Below, piece by piece: positions 1 through 8,698 of a DNA stretch of 64,000 nt (position 1 is the stretch's first letter; each line of letters begins with the position of its first letter). A model generated the notes under the pieces. That model ran no database searches, had not been told where the DNA came from, and saw only the letters and a list, made by a program, of their open reading frames with translations. Source of the stretch: Blastococcus tunisiensis (lineage in GTDB: Bacteria; Actinomycetota; Actinomycetes; Mycobacteriales; Geodermatophilaceae); contig NZ_FOND01000002.1 of assembly GCF_900112815.1 (NCBI RefSeq), positions 338,551 to 402,550 on the forward strand, read 5' to 3'. Both the position numbers and the translations under genes were made by a program.

Positions 1-632
1 AGGCGATCCCCGCGGCGGCCGGGCTGGCCGGTGGCAGCGCCGACGCCGCGGCCGCGCTGGTCGCCCTCGACGCCCTGTGGGGCACGCGGGCCGGCCGCGA
101 GGACCTCGCGGCGATGGCCGCGCAGCTGGGCAGCGACGTGCCGTTCAGCCTGGTGGGCGGCGTGGCCCTGGGCGTCGGCCGCGGTGAGCAGGTCACGCCG
201 GTGCTCTCCCGCACCCGCTGGCACTGGGTCCTGGGCATCGCGGGGGAGGGGCTCTCGACGCCCGCCGTCTACGGCGAGCTCGACCGGATGCGGGCCGCCG
301 GCCGGATCCCGGACGGCGGCGACCTCACCACCCCGGAGCCGCTCCTCGCGGCGCTGCGCAGCGGCCCCGCGGACGCACTGGCCGCGGCGCTGGACAACGA
401 CCTGCAGGCGCCGGCGCTGGCGCTGCGGCCCGATCTGCGCCGCGCACTGCGGGCGGCCACCGAGGCGGGCGCCGTCGGGGCCCTGGTCAGCGGGAGCGGG
501 CCGACCGTCGCCGTCCTCGTCGCCGACGAGGCGGACGCGCACCGGCTGGCGGCGGAGCTGGCCGGCGCCGGTGTCTTCCGCACCGTCCGCGCGGTGCACG
601 GCCCCGTGGCGGGCGCCCGCCTGGCGGGCTGA
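1..632 (+). CDS. ispE: 4-diphosphocytidyl-2-C-methyl-D-erythritol kinase, 5'-truncated
   Basis: This is the C-terminal two thirds of IspE, the cytosolic GHMP-family kinase that phosphorylates the 2-hydroxyl of CDP-methylerythritol in the MEP isoprenoid pathway. The window opens inside the gene; the first whole codon is at 3 and 210 codons run to the TGA at 630-632. The ATP-binding GHMP motif (AGLAGGSADAAAAL) lies at the very start, and the late glycine motif SGSGPTVAV about 50 codons before the stop. Roughly the first 90-100 residues are missing, judged from the usual length near 300. In other actinobacteria ispE also lies upstream of the glmU-prs-rplY-pth group, as here. Confidence 0.93.
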   Translation, partial: AIPAAAGLAGGSADAAAALVALDALWGTRAGREDLAAMAAQLGSDVPFSLVGGVALGVGRGEQVTPVLSRTRWHWVLGIAGEGLSTPAVYGELDRMRAAGRIPDGGDLTTPEPLLAALRSGPADALAAALDNDLQAPALALRPDLRRALRAATEAGAVGALVSGSGPTVAVLVADEADAHRLAAELAGAGVFRTVRAVHGPVAGARLAG

Positions 633-699
633 GCAGCCGGCCAGGCCGGCGCCCGAGGACCGGAACCGACCACCGGGGGCCGGCTCTGCAGGCGGGCGG

Positions 700-1338
700 T
701 CACTCCTCCCGCGGAGCCGCGCCCAGACCCGGTCGCGGCTCCAGGTGCGCCAGTCCGTTGTAGGACAGGTTGACCAGGTGCGCGGCCACCTCGTGCTTGC
801 CCAGGGTCCGGTTGTCCAGCCACCACTCGCCGACCAGCGAGACCATGCCGACCAGCGCCTGGCTGTAGAGCTGCGCGAGGCGGGGGTCGTAGCCGCGGCC
901 CCCGAACTCGCGGCCGAGGATGTGCTCCACCTTGCGCGCCACCTCGCCGATCAGCGAGGAGAACGAGGTGCCGCCGCCGGTCCCGGGGGCGTCCCGGGTC
1001 AGCACCCGGAAGCCGTCGGTCTCCTCCTCGATGTAGTCGAGCAGGACCAGCGCGGCGCTCTCGAGCATCCCGCGCGGGTGGCCCGGGGTCGACAGCGCCG
1101 ACGTGAACCGCCCCAGCAGGGCCTGCATCTCCCGGTCGACGACCGCGCCGTACAGGCCCTCCTTGCCGCCGAAGTGCTCGTAGACGACGGGCTTGCTCAC
1201 CGCGGCGTGGGCGGCGAGCTCCTCGACCGAGGTGGCCTCGAACCCCCGCTGGGCGAACAGTTCGCGCCCGATGTCGAGCAGCTGCCGACGGCGCTGCTCA
1301 CCGGTCATCCGGACCCGGGGGTGCGTCGTACCGGTCAT
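700..1338 (-). CDS. TetR/AcrR-family transcriptional regulator
   Basis: A 212-residue TetR-type repressor. The N-terminal helix-turn-helix is clear: after GRELFAQRGFEATSVEELA comes AVSKPVVYEHFGGKEGLY, the typical recognition helix and its flank. The rest is a helical ligand-binding domain. I chose ATG 1338 because GAGAGAGGGA lies just upstream at good spacing; the frame stays open further upstream without a better start. It lies 146 bases downstream of the desaturase on the same strand, so control of membrane lipid unsaturation is a reasonable inference. From memory, M. tuberculosis also has a TetR gene (Rv1019) beside glmU and mfd, so this may be its counterpart. Confidence 0.85.
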   Translation of the reverse strand: MTGTTHPRVRMTGEQRRRQLLDIGRELFAQRGFEATSVEELAAHAAVSKPVVYEHFGGKEGLYGAVVDREMQALLGRFTSALSTPGHPRGMLESAALVLLDYIEEETDGFRVLTRDAPGTGGGTSFSSLIGEVARKVEHILGREFGGRGYDPRLAQLYSQALVGMVSLVGEWWLDNRTLGKHEVAAHLVNLSYNGLAHLEPRPGLGAAPREE

Positions 1339-1484
1339 GGGGCGTCCCTCTCTCGGTGGCATCGTGCCCTGCTCACGGCTCCGCCCGGGCGGTCCGCTGT
1401 CCGCGGATCGCCCGGGCGGGGGAGGCACCGGCCCCGTCGGAGGCTCGGCCGGGCCTGCGGCGGGGGAGGGGACGGGGTCTCCTC

Positions 1485-2474
1485 TCAGGCGGAGGCCGCC
1501 GCCGGCGCGGCGTCCCGGCGCTTGGCCGCGAGCCGGACCGGGTCGGGCCACTTCACGTCCCGGGCCCAGCCGAGCTTCTCGAACACCCAGATGAGCCGGG
1601 CGCTGATGTCGATCTGCCCCCGCAGCACGCCGTGCCGGGCGCAGGTCGGGTCGGCGTGGTGCAGGTTGTGCCAGGACTCGCCGCCGCTCAGGATCGCCAG
1701 CGGCCAGAAGTTGGTCGCCCGGTCCCGGGACACGAACGGGCGGTTGCCCACCACGTGGCACACCGAGTTGATCGACCAGGTCACGTGGTGCAGCAGGGCG
1801 ATGCGGACCAGGCCGGCCCAGAAGAACGCCGACCACGCGCCGGCCCAGGAGCCGGTCACCAGGCCGCCGATGACCGCCGGCGCGGCCAGGCTGAGGAACG
1901 CCCAGACGACGAACAGCTTGCTCGTCGTCACGAGGGCGCCGTCCTTGAGCAGGTCGGGGGCGTAGCGCTCCTGGCTGGTCTTGCGCCGGTCGAACAGCCA
2001 CCCGAGGTGGGCGTGGAACATCCCCTTGAGCAGCGAGCGCAGGTCGGTGCCGTAGCGCCACGGCGAGTGGGGGTCGCCCGCCCGGTCGGCGAAGGCGTGG
2101 TGCCGCCGGTGGTCGGCCACCCACTGGATGACGGGTCCCTGGATGGCCATCGAGCCCGCCGCGGCCAGGGCGAGCCGCAGCGGCCGCTTGGCCTTGAACG
2201 AGCCGTGCGTGAAGTGCCGGTGGTAGCCGACGGTCACCCCGAGCAGGGTGAGGTAGTAGAAGCCGACGCCGAGGCCGACGTCGAGCCAGGACATGCCCCA
2301 GCCCCAGACGGCGGGCACGACGACCGCCAGGGCGAGGAAGGGGACGGCCACGATCACGTAGAGCGTGACGATCTCGAGCGTGCTCTTGTGCCGGCCGATG
2401 GCGTTGGCGGGCAGTCCGGCGTACGGGTCCGCGAGCGGGGGAGCCGTGGGCCGGGTGAGAGCGGGAGCGGACAA
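1485..2474 (-). CDS. Acyl-CoA/acyl-lipid fatty-acid desaturase
   Basis: A 329-residue membrane-bound di-iron desaturase of the stearoyl-CoA (delta-9) type, which introduces a cis double bond into saturated acyl chains. All three histidine boxes are present: HRHFTH (about residues 85-90), HRRHH (122-126) and HNLHH (about 268-272). Hydrophobic pairs lie near 35-80 and 195-225. The start is taken as TTG 2474 because AGGAG sits six bases upstream on the minus strand and no in-frame ATG with a ribosome site exists; the open frame otherwise continues into unlikely sequence. The TetR gene follows on the same strand, and a perfect inverted repeat lies upstream at 2548-2563. Confidence 0.9.
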   Translation of the reverse strand: MSAPALTRPTAPPLADPYAGLPANAIGRHKSTLEIVTLYVIVAVPFLALAVVVPAVWGWGMSWLDVGLGVGFYYLTLLGVTVGYHRHFTHGSFKAKRPLRLALAAAGSMAIQGPVIQWVADHRRHHAFADRAGDPHSPWRYGTDLRSLLKGMFHAHLGWLFDRRKTSQERYAPDLLKDGALVTTSKLFVVWAFLSLAAPAVIGGLVTGSWAGAWSAFFWAGLVRIALLHHVTWSINSVCHVVGNRPFVSRDRATNFWPLAILSGGESWHNLHHADPTCARHGVLRGQIDISARLIWVFEKLGWARDVKWPDPVRLAAKRRDAAPAAASA

Positions 2475-2547
2475 GAAGAACTCCTGAGCGGTGTCTGGCC
2501 TCGCGCGGGGTCGATGACCGTCCGGCGCCGTGGCTACGTCCCCGTAA

Positions 2548-2563
2548 CCTACGGCAGCGTAGG
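2548..2563. promoter_or_regulatory. Inverted repeat upstream of desaturase, candidate TetR operator
   Basis: CCTACG-gcag-CGTAGG, a perfect 6-bp inverted repeat 74 bases upstream of the desaturase start, in the 212-base gap between that gene and the tRNA-Gln gene. TetR proteins bind palindromes of about this size, and the TetR gene lies just downstream of the desaturase. The assignment is inference. Confidence 0.4.
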
Positions 2564-2686
2564 GAGTCCGGCGACCCGGCCGCCCGGCTCCCGGTGGATG
2601 CCCGGACGGCCCGGCGGCCCTAGGCTCGCCTCGGGTGCCGGCGGTCCGCGGTGCCCCCGTGGGCCGCACCGACCGCGCCCTGCGGG

Positions 2687-2759
2687 TGGGGGATGGGGTA
2701 ATCGGCAGCCCGCCGGCCTTTGGAGCCGTGCAGTCTCGGTTCGAGTCCGAGTCCCCCAG
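2687..2759 (+). tRNA. tRNA-Gln (anticodon TTG)
   Basis: A full cloverleaf can be drawn. The acceptor stem TGGGGGA pairs perfectly with TCCCCCA. The D-stem is GGGT/GCCC. The anticodon loop CTTTGGA places TTG at 2720-2722, and the T-arm is CTCGG-TTCGAGT-CCGAG. The outermost anticodon-stem pair is a C-T mismatch. The discriminator base is G, and CCA is not encoded. It lies 30 bases upstream of glmU on the same strand, with no integrase or attachment-site signs nearby. Confidence 0.93.
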
Positions 2760-2789
2760 CGAGAACTCGCCGTCCGTCCGAGGAGATCC

Positions 2790-4301
2790 GTGACCCTGCA
2801 GGAGCCGTCCGCCGCCACACCGCCGTCCCCGTCGGTGGCCGCCGTCGTGGTGCTCGCCGCCGGCCAGGGCACCCGGATGCGATCAGCGACGCCGAAGGTG
2901 CTGCACACCCTGGGCGGGCGCAGCCTGCTCGGGCACGTGCTGGCCGCCGCCGAGCCACTGGGCGCGGGCACCACCGTGGTCGTCGTGGGCTCCGGCCGCG
3001 ACCAGGTCGAGGCCCACCTCGGCCAGATCGCGCCGAGCGCCCTGCCCGTCGTCCAGGAGGAGCAGCTCGGTTCCGGGCACGCCGCCGCGGTCGCGCTGGC
3101 CGCCGTCCCCGACCTGGAGGGCGCCGTCCTCGTCCTGAACGGCGACTCCCCGCTGTTGACCAGCGCGACGCTGGGCACGCTCGTGGCCGCGCACGACGCG
3201 GCCGGCAGCGTGTTCACCGTCCTCACCGCCGAGGTGGACGACCCGACGGGCCTGGGCCGGATCGTCCGCGACGAGCGGGGCGCCCCCCGGGCGATCGTCG
3301 AGGAGCGCGACGCCACCGCCGAGCAGCGCGCCATCCGCGAGGTCAACGCCGGCGTCTACGTCGCGAACGCGGGGACGCTCCGGCGGGTCCTGGCCGGGCT
3401 GGGCACCGGGAACGCGCAGGGCGAGCAGTACCTGACCGACGCCCTCGCCCCGCTGGTCGAGGGCGGCGCCCCCACGGCGGCCGTGCGGGCCGGTGACCCC
3501 GACGACGTCCTGGGCTGCAACGACCGGGTGGAGCTGGCCGAGCGCCGGCGCACCCTCAACGACCGCGTGCTGACCGACCTGATGCGCAGCGGGGTCACCG
3601 TGGTCGACCCGCTGACCACGTGGGTCGACGTCACCTGCTCGGTCGCGCCCGACGCCGTCCTGGAACCGGGCACCCAGCTGCGCGGCACGACCTCCGTCGG
3701 CACCGGCGCCGTGGTCGGTCCGGACAGCACCCTGGTCGACTGCCAGGTCGCCGAGGGGGCGAGCGTCGTCCGGTCGCACTGCCTGGGGGCGGTGATCGGG
3801 CCGGAGGCCGCGGTCGGCCCGTTCGGCTACCTGCGCCCGGGCACCCGCCTGGACCGCGACGCCAAGGTCGGGGCCTTCGTGGAGACGAAGAACGTCGAGG
3901 TGGGCGAGGGGTCCAAGGTGCCCCACCTGTCCTACGTGGGCGACGCGACCATCGGCCGGGGGAGCAACATCGGGGCGGCCACCGTGTTCGTGAACTACGA
4001 CGGCGTGGCCAAGCACCGCACGACGGTCGGCGACCACGTGCGGGTCGGCTCGGACACGATGCTCGTGGCGCCGGTCACCGTGGGCGACGGCGCCTACACC
4101 GCGGCGGGTTCGGTGATCACCTCGGACGTGCCTCCGGGTGCCATGGCCGTCGCACGGGCCCCCCAACGGAATGTGGCAGGCTGGGTGCGCCGCCGCCGCT
4201 CCGGAACGGCCGCCGCGGACGCCGCGGAGGCCGCCGAGAAGCGGGCGGAGGTACCTCCGGGAGGCCGCTCCGACGCCGCCCTGACGGACACCGAGCAGTA
4301 G
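2790..4301 (+). CDS. glmU: Bifunctional UDP-N-acetylglucosamine pyrophosphorylase / glucosamine-1-phosphate N-acetyltransferase
   Basis: GlmU makes UDP-GlcNAc for peptidoglycan and other glycans by acetylating glucosamine-1-phosphate and then uridylating it. The 503-residue product has the uridyltransferase signature LAAGQGTRMR at 22-31, with the TPK lysine at 36. A C-terminal left-handed beta-helix of hexapeptide repeats contains GPFGYLRPGTRL and the NYDG segment near the acetyltransferase site. GTG 2790 is chosen because AGGAG lies just before it; the long open frame upstream crosses the tRNA gene and is not coding. The Ala/Glu/Arg-rich tail after the helix is poorly conserved in actinobacterial GlmU. 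prs follows after 14 bases, so the two are probably co-transcribed. Confidence 0.97.
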   Translation: MTLQEPSAATPPSPSVAAVVVLAAGQGTRMRSATPKVLHTLGGRSLLGHVLAAAEPLGAGTTVVVVGSGRDQVEAHLGQIAPSALPVVQEEQLGSGHAAAVALAAVPDLEGAVLVLNGDSPLLTSATLGTLVAAHDAAGSVFTVLTAEVDDPTGLGRIVRDERGAPRAIVEERDATAEQRAIREVNAGVYVANAGTLRRVLAGLGTGNAQGEQYLTDALAPLVEGGAPTAAVRAGDPDDVLGCNDRVELAERRRTLNDRVLTDLMRSGVTVVDPLTTWVDVTCSVAPDAVLEPGTQLRGTTSVGTGAVVGPDSTLVDCQVAEGASVVRSHCLGAVIGPEAAVGPFGYLRPGTRLDRDAKVGAFVETKNVEVGEGSKVPHLSYVGDATIGRGSNIGAATVFVNYDGVAKHRTTVGDHVRVGSDTMLVAPVTVGDGAYTAAGSVITSDVPPGAMAVARAPQRNVAGWVRRRRSGTAAADAAEAAEKRAEVPPGGRSDAALTDTEQ

Positions 4302-4315
4302 GGACAGCAGAACCG

Positions 4316-5296
4316 ATGAGCGCGATCCGGCAGGCGAACAGCAAGAGCCTGATGCTCTTCTCCGGGCGGGCCTTCCCGGAACTCACCGACGAGATCGCCG
4401 GGCACCTCGGGGTCACGGCCACCCCGACCGCCGCCTACGAGTTCGCCAACGGCGAGCTGTTCGTCCGGTTCGAGGAGTCCGTCCGCGGCTGCGACGCGTT
4501 CGTCGTGCAGAGCCACACCGCACCGATCAACACCTGGCTCATGGAGCAGCTGATCATGGTCGACGCGCTCAAGCGCGCCTCGGCCAAGCGGATCACCGTC
4601 GTCGCCCCGTTCTTCCCCTACGCCCGCCAGGACAAGAAGCACCGCGGCCGGGAGCCGATCTCCGCGCGCCTGGTCGCCGACATGTTCAAGACCGCCGGCG
4701 CCGACCGGCTGATGACCGTCGACCTGCACACCGCCCAGATCCAGGGCTTCTTCGACGGTCCGGTCGACCACCTCTTCGCCCTCGACCTGCTGGTCGACCA
4801 CGTCTGCCAGCGCTGGGGCGACCGGGACATCACCGTCGTCTCGCCCGACTCCGGCCGGGTCCGCGTCGCCGAGCGGTGGACCGACAAGCTCGGTGGCACC
4901 CCGCTGGCGTTCATCCACAAGACCCGCGACCCGCTGCGGCCCAACGAGGTCAAGGCCAACCGCGTGGTGGGTGAGGTCGAGGGCCGGGTCTGCATCCTGG
5001 TCGACGACATGATCGACACCGGCGGCACGATCGTGAAAGCCGCGGAGACGCTGTTCGAGGCCGGCGCCGCCGACGTCATCGTCACCGCCACCCACGGCGT
5101 GCTGTCCGGGCCGGCCGTGGACCGGCTGAAGAACAGCAAGGTCAGCGAGGTCATCGTGACCAACACGCTGCCCATCGAGGCCGAGCGGCACTTCGACAAG
5201 CTCACCGTCCTCTCGATCGCCCCGCTGCTCGCGCGGGCCATCAAGGAGGTCTTCGAGGACGGCTCGGTCACCTCCTTGTTCGACGGGGCCAGCTAG
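4316..5296 (+). CDS. prs: Ribose-phosphate pyrophosphokinase (PRPP synthetase)
   Basis: Converts ribose-5-phosphate and ATP to PRPP, the precursor of nucleotides, histidine, tryptophan, NAD and decaprenyl-phosphoryl arabinose. The product is 326 residues, normal for class I enzymes. Visible motifs are the ATP-site segment FPYARQDKKHRGREP, DLHTAQIQGFFDGPVDHLFA, and the PRPP-binding loop VDDMIDTGGT at about 229-238. It starts at ATG 4316, 14 bases after glmU, and is followed by rplY after a 223-base gap. The glmU-prs-rplY-pth order is widely conserved in actinobacteria. Confidence 0.97.
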   Translation: MSAIRQANSKSLMLFSGRAFPELTDEIAGHLGVTATPTAAYEFANGELFVRFEESVRGCDAFVVQSHTAPINTWLMEQLIMVDALKRASAKRITVVAPFFPYARQDKKHRGREPISARLVADMFKTAGADRLMTVDLHTAQIQGFFDGPVDHLFALDLLVDHVCQRWGDRDITVVSPDSGRVRVAERWTDKLGGTPLAFIHKTRDPLRPNEVKANRVVGEVEGRVCILVDDMIDTGGTIVKAAETLFEAGAADVIVTATHGVLSGPAVDRLKNSKVSEVIVTNTLPIEAERHFDKLTVLSIAPLLARAIKEVFEDGSVTSLFDGAS

Positions 5297-5519
5297 GCGC
5301 CTCGCTCGAACGTCGTGCGCCGGTCAGCAGGAATCCGCCGCGGAACTGCCGACGAGCGCACACCCCACCGGGGCGCGACGGCGCTCGGGTACTCTCGACC
5401 CGTTGCCCGGCGAGGGAGCGCTCCGCGTTCCGTGATCGACGTGCGTTCGCCCTCAGGGGTGTGCCCGCGCTCGTGCGCCGGCCCGCAGACCCGATCCACC
5501 TCCTGAGGAGCACACCACC

Positions 5520-6224
5520 GTGGCCGACTACCGCCTCGAAGCCGAGACCCGCACCGAGTTCGGCAAGGGCAGCGCCCGCCGCACCCGCCGCGAGGGCCGC
5601 ATCCCCGCCGTCCTGTACGGGCACGGCCAGGACGTCGTCCACCTGTCGCTGCCCGCCCGCGAGTTCGCCGCGGCGCTGCGCAACGGCGGCACCAACGCCC
5701 TGTTGACCGTCGTGCTCGACGGCAAGGAGCAGCTGGCGCTGACCAAGGCCGTCCAGCGCGACCCCCTCAAGCGCACCCACGAGCACGTCGACCTGCTCGT
5801 CGTCCGCCGCGGTGAGAAGACCACCGTCGAGGTGCCGATCGTGATCGTCGGCGACGTCGCACCGGACACGATCACCAACCAGCAGCTCAACACCGTGCAG
5901 ATCGAGGCCGACGCCACGAAGCTGCCGGACAACATCGAGGTCGACGTCCAGGGCCGGTCCGCCGGTCAGGGCATCACCGCCGGCGACCTGGTGCTGCCGA
6001 AGGGCTCGACGCTGATCACCGACCCGGAGGCCCTGGTCATCGGCTTCCTGGGTGCCCCGACCGCGGAGGCGCTGGAGGCCGAGCTGGAGGAGCTCGAGGC
6101 CGAGGCCGGCATCGAGCGCGAGGAGTCCGGCGAGGCCGAGGAGGGTGCCGGTACCGGCGACGTCGTCCCCGAGCCGCAGGACCAGGGCAGCGGCGAGTCG
6201 ATGGACTCGGCCGGGAACAGCTGA
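5520..6224 (+). CDS. rplY: Large-subunit ribosomal protein L25 (TL5/CTC family)
   Basis: Binds 5S rRNA in the 50S subunit. The 234-residue product has the N-terminal L25 domain ([24 protein letters not shown] near 15-38), then the beta-rich CTC/TL5 domain to about 185. An acidic Glu/Ala tail follows (repeats such as [13 protein letters not shown]), as is common in actinobacteria. The GTG start at 5520 has TGAGGAG nine bases upstream. The 223-base gap before it probably holds its own promoter; a TACTCT hexamer at 5390-5395 is the best -10 candidate I see. A perfect hairpin follows the stop. Confidence 0.96.
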   Translation: MADYRLEAETRTEFGKGSARRTRREGRIPAVLYGHGQDVVHLSLPAREFAAALRNGGTNALLTVVLDGKEQLALTKAVQRDPLKRTHEHVDLLVVRRGEKTTVEVPIVIVGDVAPDTITNQQLNTVQIEADATKLPDNIEVDVQGRSAGQGITAGDLVLPKGSTLITDPEALVIGFLGAPTAEALEAELEELEAEAGIEREESGEAEEGAGTGDVVPEPQDQGSGESMDSAGNS

Positions 6225-6251
6225 GGCATCCGCTGACCGATAGCACGACCC

Positions 6252-6282
6252 CCGGGGGCGCCGGCACTGCCGGCGCCCCCGG
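6252..6282 (+). terminator. Perfect 14-bp hairpin between rplY and pth
   Basis: Arms CCGGGGGCGCCGGC (6252-6265) and its exact complement (6269-6282) are separated by a 3-base loop. There is no T-tract, as is usual for actinobacterial terminators. It ends only seven bases before the pth start codon, so it could also mask the pth ribosome-binding region. Confidence 0.7.
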
Positions 6283-6289
6283 TCGTGGG

Positions 6290-6877
6290 GTGTCCGAGGG
6301 CCCGTTCCTCGTCGTCGGGCTCGGCAACCCCGGGCCCGGCTACGCCGGCAACCGGCACAACGTCGGCGCCATGGTGCTCGACGAGCTGGCGGACCGGGCC
6401 GGTCTCAAGCTCTCGGCCGGCAAGGGCGCCCGGTCCCGCGCGCTGGCCGGGGAGGGGCGGCTCGCCGGCCGCCGGGTGGTCCTGGCCCGGCCGCTGACCT
6501 ACATGAACGAGTCCGGCGGGCCGGTCCGTGGCCTGCTCGACTACCACCACCTGCCGGCCGAGGAGCTCGTCGTCGTGCACGACGAGCTCGACCTGCCCTT
6601 CGCCACGGTCCGCCTCAAGCGCGGTGGGGGCGAGGGCGGGCACAACGGCCTGCGCTCGATCACCCGCTCCACCGGCACCAAGGACTACCTGCGGGTGCGC
6701 GTGGGCATCGGCCGCCCGCCCGGCCGCCAGGACCCGGCCGACTACGTCCTCAAGGACTTCTCCGCCGTGGAACGCAAGGAGCTCGGCCTCCTCGTCGCCG
6801 AGGCCGCGGACGCCGTCGAGGAGCTCGTCGGCACCGGGCTCGAGGCCGCGCAGAACGTGGTCCACCCCCGCAGCTGA
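6290..6877 (+). CDS. pth: Peptidyl-tRNA hydrolase
   Basis: Releases tRNA from prematurely dropped peptidyl-tRNA, an essential recycling step in the cytosol. The product is 195 residues, normal for the family. The opening [11 protein letters not shown] and GNRHNVG motifs place the catalytic His at 23 and the substrate-binding Asn at 13; HDELDLP supplies the catalytic Asp at about 98; GGHNGLRSI is also present. The GTG at 6290 starts right after a strong hairpin and lacks a clear Shine-Dalgarno sequence, so translation may depend on how that hairpin folds. It is the last gene of the housekeeping block before the EPS locus. Confidence 0.95.
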   Translation: MSEGPFLVVGLGNPGPGYAGNRHNVGAMVLDELADRAGLKLSAGKGARSRALAGEGRLAGRRVVLARPLTYMNESGGPVRGLLDYHHLPAEELVVVHDELDLPFATVRLKRGGGEGGHNGLRSITRSTGTKDYLRVRVGIGRPPGRQDPADYVLKDFSAVERKELGLLVAEAADAVEELVGTGLEAAQNVVHPRS

Positions 6878-7054
6878 TATCCGCCCACGGCTCCTTCGAT
6901 CGGTCGGAGCCGCCTCCACCCAACGGGTGAAGGTGCCCGTTCGAGCATTGACGCGTCCATCACTCTCCGTGAGCCTGGTCAGGACTACAGGAGTCGTGCG
7001 GGGAGGAACATCCTGATAGCAGGGTGTTCCGATGGAATTCCTGTGCGGCGTTCG

Positions 7055-7069
7055 ATCACATATCGTGAT
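7055..7069. promoter_or_regulatory. Inverted repeat ATCAC-N5-GTGAT upstream of the EPS priming enzyme
   Basis: ATCAC-atatc-GTGAT, 15 bases, lies 18 bases upstream of the preferred start of the sugar transferase in an unusually AT-rich stretch. It could be a regulator site for the first gene of the EPS locus. No regulator gene is adjacent, so this is only a candidate. Confidence 0.3.
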
Positions 7070-7087
7070 GCTTGCGCAGGGGGCGAC

Positions 7088-8596
7088 GTGCTGCTGGACC
7101 ACAACGGGCTGAAGTCGGGCCTGGAGCGAGTGCCGAGGCAGCGGGCAGCCGGGGATCCCTTCGACGGGCTGCCCGTGGCCGACGCGGTCGACCGGCACGG
7201 CCGCCTCCAGTGGGTCCGGCGCTACGCCGTCTCGCTCTTCGCCTTCGAAACGTTCGTCGCGGCCGTTGCGGGCGGCGGGGTGCTGCTCGCACGACCCGAG
7301 GCCATCAGCGCTTCCGACGCGCTCTTCTGGGCGTGCCTGTTGCTCATTCCGACCTGGCCGCTGCTGCTCAGTGCAACCGGCGCCCACTCCGAGCGAGTCT
7401 TCGGAACAGGCAGCGATGAATACCGCCGCGTCGGCCGCGCCGGCTTCACGCTGATCGCGCTAGCTGCGCTCACCTCCTACGTCGGAGGTCTCGACCTCAG
7501 CCGCGCGCTGGTCCTCGTCGCAGTTCCCGCGCTGATCCTCGCCACCCTGGCCGGACGCGTCGTCGCCCGCTGGCAGCTCCGCCACCTGCGCGCCCGCGGG
7601 CTGTGCACCAAGCGCGTCGTCGTCGTCGGCCGCGGTGGCTCGGTACTCGAGCTGAGCGGACTCCTGCAGCGCGAGAACTACGCCGGCCTCGACGTCGTGG
7701 CCCTGTGCGTACCGCCGGCCGACCGCGCCCGGGTCGCCGACGCGGCAGGCGTCCCCGTCGGCGGCCTCGATCAGGTCGTGGAACTGGCCACCCGACTGCG
7801 TGCCGACACCGTTGCCGTGACGTCGGCCAGCGAGACCGCGGCGCAGTACCTGCGCCAGCTCTCCTGGCAGCTCGAGGGCAGTGGGATGGAGTTGCTCGTC
7901 GCCCCCGGGCTGATCGAGGTCGCCGGCCCGCGCCTGCACATCCGCCCCTTCGAGGGTCTGCCGCTGCTCTCGGTGGAACAGCCGCGCTTCGAGGGATGGC
8001 AGCGCATGGTCAAGGGCGTCTTCGACCGCACCAGCGCCGCGCTCGCCCTACTCGTGCTGGCACCACTGCTGCTCGGTATCGGGCTCGCGGTGCGCCTCTC
8101 CAGCCCCGGTCCCGTGCTGTACCGCCAGGAGCGTGTGGGCATCAATGGTCACTCGTTCACGATGCTCAAGTTCCGCAGCATGGTCGTGGACGCCGACAAG
8201 GTGGTCGACGAGTTCCGCGACTCCAACATCTCCGACGGGCTGCTGTTCAAGCTGCGCAAGGACCCCCGAGTCACGCGTGTGGGTCGCTGGCTCCGCCGGT
8301 TGTCTCTCGACGAGCTGCCCCAGCTGCTCAACGTTCTGGGCGGCACCATGTCGTTGGTCGGTCCCCGCCCGCCGCTTCCGGGCGAGGTCGCGCGCTACGA
8401 CTCCTCGGTGAGCCGACGACTGCTCGTCAAGCCGGGGCTTACCGGGCTGTGGCAGATCTCCGGTCGCAGCGACCTCCCGTGGGAGGAAGCTGTGCGGCTG
8501 GACCTGCGCTACGTGGAGAACTGGTCGCTCGCGCTTGACACGAAGATCATCTGGAAGACGTTCGCGGCCGTCTCGCGGGCTCGCGGCGCCTACTGA
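7088..8596 (+). CDS. Exopolysaccharide polyprenyl-phosphate sugar-1-phosphate transferase (WbaP/CpsE type)
   Basis: The priming enzyme of the EPS pathway: it transfers a hexose-1-phosphate from a nucleotide sugar to undecaprenyl or decaprenyl phosphate at the inner membrane face. The order is four to five N-terminal membrane segments, a Rossmann-like CoA_binding_3 region starting KRVVVVGRGG, a membrane helix (ALALLVLAPLLLGIGLAV), and the catalytic Bac_transf domain. That domain has SPGPVLYRQERVG, FTMLKFRSM, LSLDELPQLLNVL, MSLVGPRPP and the ending KPGLTGLWQISGRSD. GTG 7088 has an AGGGGG site; an upstream GTG at 7043 would add 15 residues but has none. Sugar specificity cannot be read from sequence. 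The gene faces the fusion gene tail to tail. Confidence 0.92.
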   Translation: MLLDHNGLKSGLERVPRQRAAGDPFDGLPVADAVDRHGRLQWVRRYAVSLFAFETFVAAVAGGGVLLARPEAISASDALFWACLLLIPTWPLLLSATGAHSERVFGTGSDEYRRVGRAGFTLIALAALTSYVGGLDLSRALVLVAVPALILATLAGRVVARWQLRHLRARGLCTKRVVVVGRGGSVLELSGLLQRENYAGLDVVALCVPPADRARVADAAGVPVGGLDQVVELATRLRADTVAVTSASETAAQYLRQLSWQLEGSGMELLVAPGLIEVAGPRLHIRPFEGLPLLSVEQPRFEGWQRMVKGVFDRTSAALALLVLAPLLLGIGLAVRLSSPGPVLYRQERVGINGHSFTMLKFRSMVVDADKVVDEFRDSNISDGLLFKLRKDPRVTRVGRWLRRLSLDELPQLLNVLGGTMSLVGPRPPLPGEVARYDSSVSRRLLVKPGLTGLWQISGRSDLPWEEAVRLDLRYVENWSLALDTKIIWKTFAAVSRARGAY

Positions 8597-8698
8597 ACCG
8601 GCTCCGTACCGCCGGCGGCGGCGGAATGCTGGGCCCGCGCGCACTCGCCGTCGCCCGGCGGTCCCGCCGCCCCCCGCCGCGCTAGCAGGGTGGGTTGC

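Noticed and set aside
31-1965. Long plus-strand frame covering ispE, the TetR gene and the desaturase
   Set aside because: It crosses three well-supported genes in other frames and has shadow composition.
2687-2759. tRNA-Gln as an integration site for a genomic island
   Set aside because: No integrase, no repeated tRNA 3' end and conserved housekeeping genes on both sides.
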